DNA from: an uncultured Rhodanobacteraceae bacterium
Lineage (GTDB): Bacteria > Pseudomonadota > Gammaproteobacteria > Xanthomonadales > Rhodanobacteraceae
Direction: 5' to 3'
Assembly: GCA_937902695.1 (NCBI GenBank)
Contig: CALFNI010000475.1
Coordinates: forward strand, 1-7,332
DNA: 7,332 bases
The notes under the pieces are model-generated. The model was given only the letters and a program-made list of their open reading frames with translations. It ran no database searches and had not been told where the DNA came from. The translations under genes were made by a program, and so were the position numbers. Below are positions 1 through 4,378 of the stretch, piece after piece. The stretch's first letter is position 1, and every line of letters starts with the position of its first letter.

Positions 1-719
1 ACGATGTGCGGATGGTCGAGCGCCGCGGCGACCCAGTCGACCGGCACGAGGTTGATGCGTCCGCCTTCGAGGCCGATGGTCGGCATCCACGGCGGCAGGG
101 TCTCGCGCAGCTTCTTGATGAGCCGGAAGAAGTAGTACGGCCCATCGATCTTGTCGATCTCGCCGGTCGTCGAATCGCCGATCACGAGACCGGGCCGGTA
201 GACGCGCCACGGCCGCGCGTATTCCCTGCGCACCAGCGCCTCGGCATCGTGCTTCGTGCGGAAATACGGATCGTCCAGGTTCTCGGCTTCGTCGAACATG
301 TCCTCGCGGAAGACGCCCTGATAAAGGCCGGCCGCCGCGATCGAGCTCACGTGATGGAACGTGCCGGCCTTGACCGAATCGGCGAACGCGAGCGCGTTGC
401 GCGTGCCGTCGACGTTCGCGGCGACCTGTTGCTCCGCGCTGACCGCAATGTCGTAGAGCGCGGCGAGGTGGAAGACGTGCTTGATCTTCCCGTTGAGCTG
501 GGCCGCGGCCTGCGCCGATACGCCGAGCCTGGGCTTCGCAAGATCGCCGGTCACGGCGACGAGGCGCTTCGCGTCGGCACCGAGCCGTTCGCGCAGCGCC
601 TCGAACTTCGACGCCGACTCCTTGCGCACGAGGCAGTAGACGGTGCCCTTGCGTTCGAGGAGCTTGTGCACGAGATGGCCGCCGATGAAACCGGTCGCGC
701 CGGTGACGAAGTAAGTCAT
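1..719 (-). CDS. Fatty acyl-CoA reductase-like extended SDR protein, N-terminal part (runs off left edge)
   Basis: NAD(P)H-dependent oxidoreductase of the extended short-chain dehydrogenase type. The visible 239 residues open with MTYFVTGATGFIGG, the Rossmann TGxxGxxG cofactor loop (residues 6-14). HVFHLAALYD follows at 81-90, the Ser motif HHVSSIAAAGLY at 122-133, and the catalytic YxxxK as Y152-FRT-K156. YRPGLVIGDSTTGE lies at 174-187. From memory, the whole stretch, including DGPYYFFRLIKK and PTIGLEGGRINLVPVDW, closely matches the start of Marinobacter Maqu_2507. That enzyme has about 660 residues and reduces acyl-CoA through the aldehyde to fatty alcohol, with a second reductase domain in its C-terminal half. 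About 420 residues, including that second domain, would lie left of position 1, so the fusion is inferred. The start is the ATG at 719-717, with a GGGGAG ribosome site 6 nt upstream. It is divergent from the ACBP gene. Alternative: another thioester-reductase-like SDR. Confidence 0.82.
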   Translation of the reverse strand, partial: MTYFVTGATGFIGGHLVHKLLERKGTVYCLVRKESASKFEALRERLGADAKRLVAVTGDLAKPRLGVSAQAAAQLNGKIKHVFHLAALYDIAVSAEQQVAANVDGTRNALAFADSVKAGTFHHVSSIAAAGLYQGVFREDMFDEAENLDDPYFRTKHDAEALVRREYARPWRVYRPGLVIGDSTTGEIDKIDGPYYFFRLIKKLRETLPPWMPTIGLEGGRINLVPVDWVAAALDHPHI

Positions 720-846
720 GGCTCGCTCCCCGCTGGTCCGTCTTGCCGCCGTCGAAGCATAGCGTCGCCTCCTCGGATGTGGCTACGCACTTCGGTTTGC
801 GCTGATGTAAGCTCGCCTTTCGCATGCACTGCACCGCGGGTGAGCC
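720..846. promoter_or_regulatory. Divergent intergenic region with presumed promoters for the reductase and the ACBP-TetR-TPR genes
   Basis: This 127-bp non-coding stretch separates two genes read in opposite directions, so promoters for both should lie here or just inside the genes. I cannot point to convincing -35/-10 hexamers. A TGTAAG at 806-811 is a poor -10 candidate with no good -35 partner. The stretch at 779-812 is more AT-containing than its surroundings. A TetR-family gene two positions downstream makes this the natural place for its operator, but no clear palindrome stands out. The promoter role is inferred from gene layout only. Confidence 0.5.
726..731 (-). promoter_or_regulatory. 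Ribosome binding site of the acyl-CoA reductase-like gene
   Basis: The minus strand reads GGGGAG here, six bases before the ATG at 719-717. This supports that start over in-frame alternatives further inside, and the glycine-rich cofactor loop begins right after it, as expected for this family. Confidence 0.6.
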
Positions 847-1104
847 ATGTCCGATCTGAAGGCGCGCTTCGAGAAGGCGGCCGAAGACGTCAAGAAACTG
901 CCCGAACGTCCCGACAACGACACGCTGCTGAAGCTCTACGCGCTGTACAAACAGGGATCGGAAGGCGACGTGTCCGGACCCAAGCCCGGCTTCTTCGATT
1001 TCGTCGGCACCGCCAAGTACGAGGCATGGGCGAAGCTCAAGGGCATGAAGGTCGACGAGGCGATGCAGAAGTACATCGACCTCGTGATGAAGCTCGGCGG
1101 CTGA
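847..1104 (+). CDS. Acyl-CoA-binding protein (ACBP)
   Basis: Small cytosolic carrier that binds long-chain acyl-CoA esters, keeping them soluble and passing them to enzymes. The 85 residues match the usual 85-90 of the ACBP family over their full length. The signature region LYALYKQGSEGDVSG (30-44), PKPGFFDFVGTAKYEAW (46-61) and LKGMKVDEAMQKYIDLV (64-80) is intact. The ligand-contacting residues known from bovine ACBP (Tyr28, Tyr31, Lys32, Lys54, Tyr73) correspond to Y31, Y34, K35, K57 and Y76 here, all conserved. No signal peptide or membrane segment is visible. The ribosome site is weak: GGTGAG ends only two bases before the ATG. The gene is divergent from the acyl-CoA reductase-like gene and 25 bp ahead of a TetR gene, which fits a role in acyl-CoA supply or buffering for that reductase. 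Identification is secure; the physiological partner is inferred. Confidence 0.95.
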   Translation: MSDLKARFEKAAEDVKKLPERPDNDTLLKLYALYKQGSEGDVSGPKPGFFDFVGTAKYEAWAKLKGMKVDEAMQKYIDLVMKLGG

Positions 1105-1129
1105 TCCGGGCACGAACCGGCTTCGCGGC

Positions 1130-1777
1130 ATGGCGCGCCAGACCCGCGAGCGCATCCTCGACGCCAGCCTCGCGATGTTCAACGCGGCCGGCGAGCCGAA
1201 CGTCACGACCAACCACATCGCCGACGAGCTCGGGATCAGCCCCGGCAATCTCTACTACCACTTCCGCAACAAGGACGACATCGTCGAGCAGCTGTTCTCG
1301 CGCTACGAGACGCGCATCGACGACGCACTGCTGGTTCCCGAAGAGCGCCTGCCGAATCTCGAGGACATCTGGCTGCAGCTCCACCTCGTGTTCGAGTGCA
1401 TGTGGGCGTACCGGTTCGTGTATCGGGACCTCGTCGACATCCTCGCCCGGAACCGCAAGCTCAAGCTCCGCTTCGCGCGGATCATGACGCGCGCCGCCAC
1501 CAGCGCCGCCGCAATGATGCGCGGTCTCGTCCGCGCCGGCGTCATGCACGCGAGCGACGGCGAGATCCGGCTGGTGGCCGAGAACGTCCTGCTCGTCGCG
1601 ACGTTCTGGCTGAGCTTCAGCGCCGTGCGCGGCCTCAGGACCGAGGTCGAATCGCTCGACCTCGGTCGCGGCATCCATCAGGTCATGGTTCTGATCGCGC
1701 CGTTTCTGCGCGACGCCGAGCGCGCGCACCTCTCGACGCTCGCGAGCGCGTATTCTGACGACGCGACGCGCGAATGA
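1130..1777 (+). CDS. TetR/AcrR-family transcriptional regulator
   Basis: DNA-binding regulator of 215 residues, a normal TetR-family length. The N-terminal three-helix domain is clear: RERILDASLAMFNAAGE (6-22) is helix 1, and the helix-turn-helix covers VTTNHIADELGISPGNLYYHFRNKDDI (25-51), with the typical recognition-helix motif NLYYHFRNK. The C-terminal half is helical and carries YRFVYRDLVDILARNRKLKLRF (94-115). That resembles the TetR subgroup whose C-terminal domain is Pfam PF13972, by recall rather than search. No strong ribosome site precedes the ATG; it sits 25 bp after the ACBP stop, so translation may depend on the upstream gene. The start is supported because family members begin just before the RERIL helix. 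Its neighbours suggest an acyl-CoA or fatty-acid ligand and control of the divergent region at 720-846, both inferred. The stop overlaps the GAGGA that may serve the next gene. Confidence 0.93.
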   Translation: MARQTRERILDASLAMFNAAGEPNVTTNHIADELGISPGNLYYHFRNKDDIVEQLFSRYETRIDDALLVPEERLPNLEDIWLQLHLVFECMWAYRFVYRDLVDILARNRKLKLRFARIMTRAATSAAAMMRGLVRAGVMHASDGEIRLVAENVLLVATFWLSFSAVRGLRTEVESLDLGRGIHQVMVLIAPFLRDAERAHLSTLASAYSDDATRE

Positions 1778-1780
1778 GGA
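1776..1780 (+). promoter_or_regulatory. Possible ribosome binding site for the TPR protein gene, overlapping the TetR stop
   Basis: GAGGA overlaps the TGA stop of the TetR gene and lies 13 nt before the ATG at 1794. That spacing is longer than the usual 5-9 nt, so initiation may be inefficient or coupled to ribosomes finishing the TetR gene. No better purine-rich site is closer to the start. Confidence 0.35.
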
Positions 1781-1793
1781 TCAACGCACGGCC

Positions 1794-3617
1794 ATGAACC
1801 GCCTCTTCGCCGAGCTCAAGCGCCGCAACGTGGTCCGCGCAGCCGTCCTGTACGTCGGCGCGATCTGGGCGCTCGCGCAGGGCATCGCGCAGCTCGGGCC
1901 GACGATCGGCGCGCCGGAGTGGGTCACGCGCGGGTTCCTCGTCGCGGCCGGCATCGGATTTCCGTTCTGGATCGCGTTCGCCTGGTACTTCGAGCTGACG
2001 CCCTCGGGCCTCAAGCGCGAGAGCGACGTCGAGTCTGCCGGATCGGACACGCGCCGCACGCGCCGCACGCTCGATTTCGCGATCTTCGGCGTGCTTTCGA
2101 TTGCGGTCGTGCTCCTGCTCGCGGATCGCCTCGTCGGACGCCGTGGTGCCGATGCCGCCAGCGACGCCGCAATCCCGCAGAAGTCGATCGCAGTGCTCCC
2201 GTTGCTCAACGAAAGCGGCGACCCGCAGCAGGACTACTTCTCCGATGGATTGTCCGAGGAGCTGATCTCCGCGCTCGCGCAGGTCGAGACGCTGAAGGTC
2301 ATCGGCCGCGGCTCTTCGTTCCGCTTTCGCGGCAAGGATCAGGTCGACACGGCCGCCATCGGCGCCAAGCTCGGCGTCGCGACGCTGCTCGAGGGCTCGG
2401 TGCGCAAGCAAGGCGACACGGTGCGCATCGTCGCCTCGCTCGTGAAGGCGTCCGACGGCAGCACGCTCTGGTCGCAGACATACGATCGCCAGCTGAAGGA
2501 CGTGTTCGCGATGCAGGCGGAGATCGCGACGGCGGTCGCCAGCGCACTGAAGGCGAAACTCCTCGGCGGCGCGCCGGAATCCGCCGACAAGCCGCCCGGC
2601 GGCAATCTCGATGCGTACTACGCCCTGCTGCAGGGCCGCTTCCACGCCGCGCGGCGCAATCGGGACGATCACTTCCAGGCCGTCGCGTTCTACCGGCGCG
2701 CGATCGAGCTCGATCCGGCGTATTCGATGGCCTATGCGCGCCTCGCGAACGCGCAGCAGTGGTTCGTCGACTGGGTCGCGACCGGCGAGGAGCGCAGGTC
2801 GATCGCGCCCGAGGCGCGCGCGAACGCCGAAAAGGCGCTCGCGCTTGATCCGCGCTCGGCGGTCGCGATGGGCGTGCTCGGCATCAACCAGTCGTGGTCG
2901 CAGTTTGACCTGCGCGCCGGCGAGGCGACGCTGAAGAAGGCAGTCGCGCTCGATCCCGGCAATCCGGAAACGCTGTATCAGCTCGCCGACGTCACCGGCT
3001 GCCTCGGCCGGCTCGACGAATCCGTCGTGATGATGCGCAAGGTGCTCGCGATGGAGCCGCTCAACGCGCAGTTCCACTTCAACATGGGCCAGTTCCTGCT
3101 CGGACTCGGCAGGCTCGACGAAGCCGAAGCCGAGCTCCGGCAGGCGATCGACCTGCAGCCGTCGGCGGCCGGCTTCCATCTCATCCTCGCGCAGGCCTAC
3201 ATCAAGCACGCGCGATTCCAGGAGGCGCTCGCGGCCGCGCGCGCGGAGACAGACCCGGCCACGCGGCGCGCCGCGCTCGCGATGGCCGACTTCGCCGCCG
3301 GCAACGTCGCCGCCGGCGAAGCCGAGCTCGCCGAGACGATCCGCCTCGACGGTGAATCGAATGCGTTCTATATCGCCGAGATCTATGCGCTCCGCGGCGA
3401 TGCGGACAACGCGTTCGCCTGGGCCGACAAGAGCTACGCGATCGGCGATCCGGGCGTCGCGATCATCTACGAGGATCCGATCTTCGCCCCGGCACTGCGC
3501 GGCGACCCGCGCCTCGCCGCATTGGCGAAACGGCTCAACGTGCCCGATCCGCGCGACGTGCCCGATCCGTGGGCCGCGCACGCGACACCGACCGCAGCGC
3601 CGGCCGGCGCGCGTTGA
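1794..3617 (+). CDS. Membrane protein with FlgO/TolB-like domain and TPR repeats
   Basis: A 607-residue protein whose exact function I cannot name. It starts with MNRLFAELKRRNVVRAAVLY, a conserved opening (F-x-ELKRRNV-x-R) of a family frequent in Xanthomonadales-type bacteria, which supports this ATG. Three hydrophobic segments lie at about 14-34, 47-67 and 93-111. A FlgO/TolB-like domain spans about 129-255, with KSIAVLPLLN, YFSDGLSEELISAL, LKVIGRGSSFRF and the LLEGSVRKQGDTVRI strand region. TPR-type helices run from about 270 to 545, for example AVAFYRRAIELDPAYSMAYA (296-315), and the family-typical end DPIFAPALRGDPRL is at 561-574. Related proteins carry a winged-helix or adenylate cyclase domain in front of the TolB-like part; here membrane helices stand in that place. 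The TPR array suggests a protein-binding role at the inner membrane (inferred). It is likely co-transcribed with TetR, 16 bp upstream. Confidence 0.9.
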   Translation: MNRLFAELKRRNVVRAAVLYVGAIWALAQGIAQLGPTIGAPEWVTRGFLVAAGIGFPFWIAFAWYFELTPSGLKRESDVESAGSDTRRTRRTLDFAIFGVLSIAVVLLLADRLVGRRGADAASDAAIPQKSIAVLPLLNESGDPQQDYFSDGLSEELISALAQVETLKVIGRGSSFRFRGKDQVDTAAIGAKLGVATLLEGSVRKQGDTVRIVASLVKASDGSTLWSQTYDRQLKDVFAMQAEIATAVASALKAKLLGGAPESADKPPGGNLDAYYALLQGRFHAARRNRDDHFQAVAFYRRAIELDPAYSMAYARLANAQQWFVDWVATGEERRSIAPEARANAEKALALDPRSAVAMGVLGINQSWSQFDLRAGEATLKKAVALDPGNPETLYQLADVTGCLGRLDESVVMMRKVLAMEPLNAQFHFNMGQFLLGLGRLDEAEAELRQAIDLQPSAAGFHLILAQAYIKHARFQEALAAARAETDPATRRAALAMADFAAGNVAAGEAELAETIRLDGESNAFYIAEIYALRGDADNAFAWADKSYAIGDPGVAIIYEDPIFAPALRGDPRLAALAKRLNVPDPRDVPDPWAAHATPTAAPAGAR

Positions 3618-3626
3618 CGCGCGGCG
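3605..3626. terminator. GC-rich hairpin between convergent genes, possible bidirectional terminator
   Basis: CGCGCG (3608-3613), loop TTGA (3614-3617) and CGCGCG (3618-3623) form a perfect 6-bp stem. It extends past one G-G mismatch by two more pairs (3605-3606 with 3625-3626). It straddles the stop codon of the TPR gene and fills the 9-bp gap before the zipA stop. There is no T-run on either strand after the stem, so it is not a classical intrinsic terminator. It could still pause polymerase or protect the 3' ends of both transcripts. Such GC-only stems also arise by chance in this composition. Confidence 0.3.
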
Positions 3627-4364
3627 TCAGCGTCCGGGCTTGATCTGGTTGCGCTCCTGCTTGCGATCCCATGCGCGAAGCTCGTCGCGAAGGTGCGCGA
3701 TGCGCTGACGCCCGAGCGCGTTGCGTTCTTCGTCGAGCACGCTCGCGTCGAGCAGCTCGGCGAGCCGCTGCGCCGTCGGCAGCAGCATTTCCCATGCATC
3801 GAGCGCCGGCAGCGGACCGGGCAGCGTCATGAACAGCGTGACGCCCGGCGTCTCGATCGAATCGAGACGCGTCATGTCGAAGCTTCCGGGCTTGACCATG
3901 TTCGCCATGCTGAAAACAGGCCCTTCCTCGGCCTTGCCCGACGCGAGCCGATGGAAGATGCCCATGTCGCCGAACTGGAGCCCGGCCTTTTCGGCCGCGA
4001 CGACGACGTCGGAGCCGGGCAGCATCTCGCCCGGCCGCGCCGCGACGAACAGCGTCACGATGCGCTCGATCTTGCGGTCGGGCCGGACGCCGACCGACGA
4101 GCGCGACGGCTTCGCCGCCATGCCCTGCCCGAGCCGGTCGAGCTCGGCACGCAGCGACACGTCGAGCTCGCCCTGCTCCGGCTGGCCGTCGGCAGGGCCG
4201 AGGGTCGGCTCGATGCGCGCGTCCTCGGCGCGCTTGGCTGCGCGCCGTTCGCCCTGGCCGGGCTTTCTCGGACGCCCGAAGAAATAGATCAGCGCCAGCA
4301 CGAAGACGCCGATGACGGCGACGATCACGCGCAACTCGGTTGCGCTCAGTGCGGGCTGTTCCAT
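3627..4364 (-). CDS. zipA: Cell division protein ZipA
   Basis: Inner-membrane protein that binds the C-terminal tail of FtsZ and tethers the Z-ring to the membrane early in division. The 245 residues show the ZipA layout. A single N-terminal membrane helix (about 11-29, LRVIVAVIGVFVLALIYFF) leaves almost nothing outside, and a basic stop-transfer stretch follows (RPRKPGQGERRAAKR). A charged, flexible linker runs to about 97. The globular FtsZ-binding domain covers about 98-235 with the family motifs GIFHRL (135-140), FSMANMVKPGSFD (151-163) and TPGVTLFMTLPGP (172-184). The protein is shorter than E. coli ZipA (328 residues), almost all through a shorter linker that lacks the long Pro/Gln-rich region. 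The start ATG has a strong GGAGGA six bases upstream. It lies 14 bp behind smc, and the pair is almost certainly one transcript. The usual downstream partner ligA is absent. Confidence 0.96.
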   Translation of the reverse strand: MEQPALSATELRVIVAVIGVFVLALIYFFGRPRKPGQGERRAAKRAEDARIEPTLGPADGQPEQGELDVSLRAELDRLGQGMAAKPSRSSVGVRPDRKIERIVTLFVAARPGEMLPGSDVVVAAEKAGLQFGDMGIFHRLASGKAEEGPVFSMANMVKPGSFDMTRLDSIETPGVTLFMTLPGPLPALDAWEMLLPTAQRLAELLDASVLDEERNALGRQRIAHLRDELRAWDRKQERNQIKPGR

Positions 4365-4370
4365 CCAGCG

Positions 4371-4376
4371 TCCTCC
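4371..4376 (-). promoter_or_regulatory. Strong Shine-Dalgarno site of zipA
   Basis: The minus strand reads GGAGGA, six bases before the zipA ATG and immediately after the smc TAG stop (4381-4379). This near-consensus site fixes the zipA start. It also means ribosomes ending smc stop right at the zipA initiation region, so coupling is possible. Confidence 0.8.
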
Positions 4377-4378
4377 GG

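Noticed and set aside
774..795. Imperfect dyad around GTGGCTACGCAC as a TetR operator
   Set aside because: Only 7 of 11 base pairs match about the centre. A rough estimate gives nearly one such match by chance in a region this size, so it is not evidence on its own.
6..1487. A 493-codon plus-strand open frame across the reductase, ACBP and TetR genes
   Set aside because: It overlaps three well-supported genes in other frames, and its translation changes composition at each one, ending in Ser/Thr/Arg-rich shadow sequence.
1683..3581. A 632-codon open frame on the minus strand opposite the TPR gene
   Set aside because: Its translation is Arg/Glu-rich low-complexity sequence with no family motifs, and the plus strand codes for a clear TolB-like/TPR protein. 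Long antisense frames are expected where third codon positions are GC-rich.
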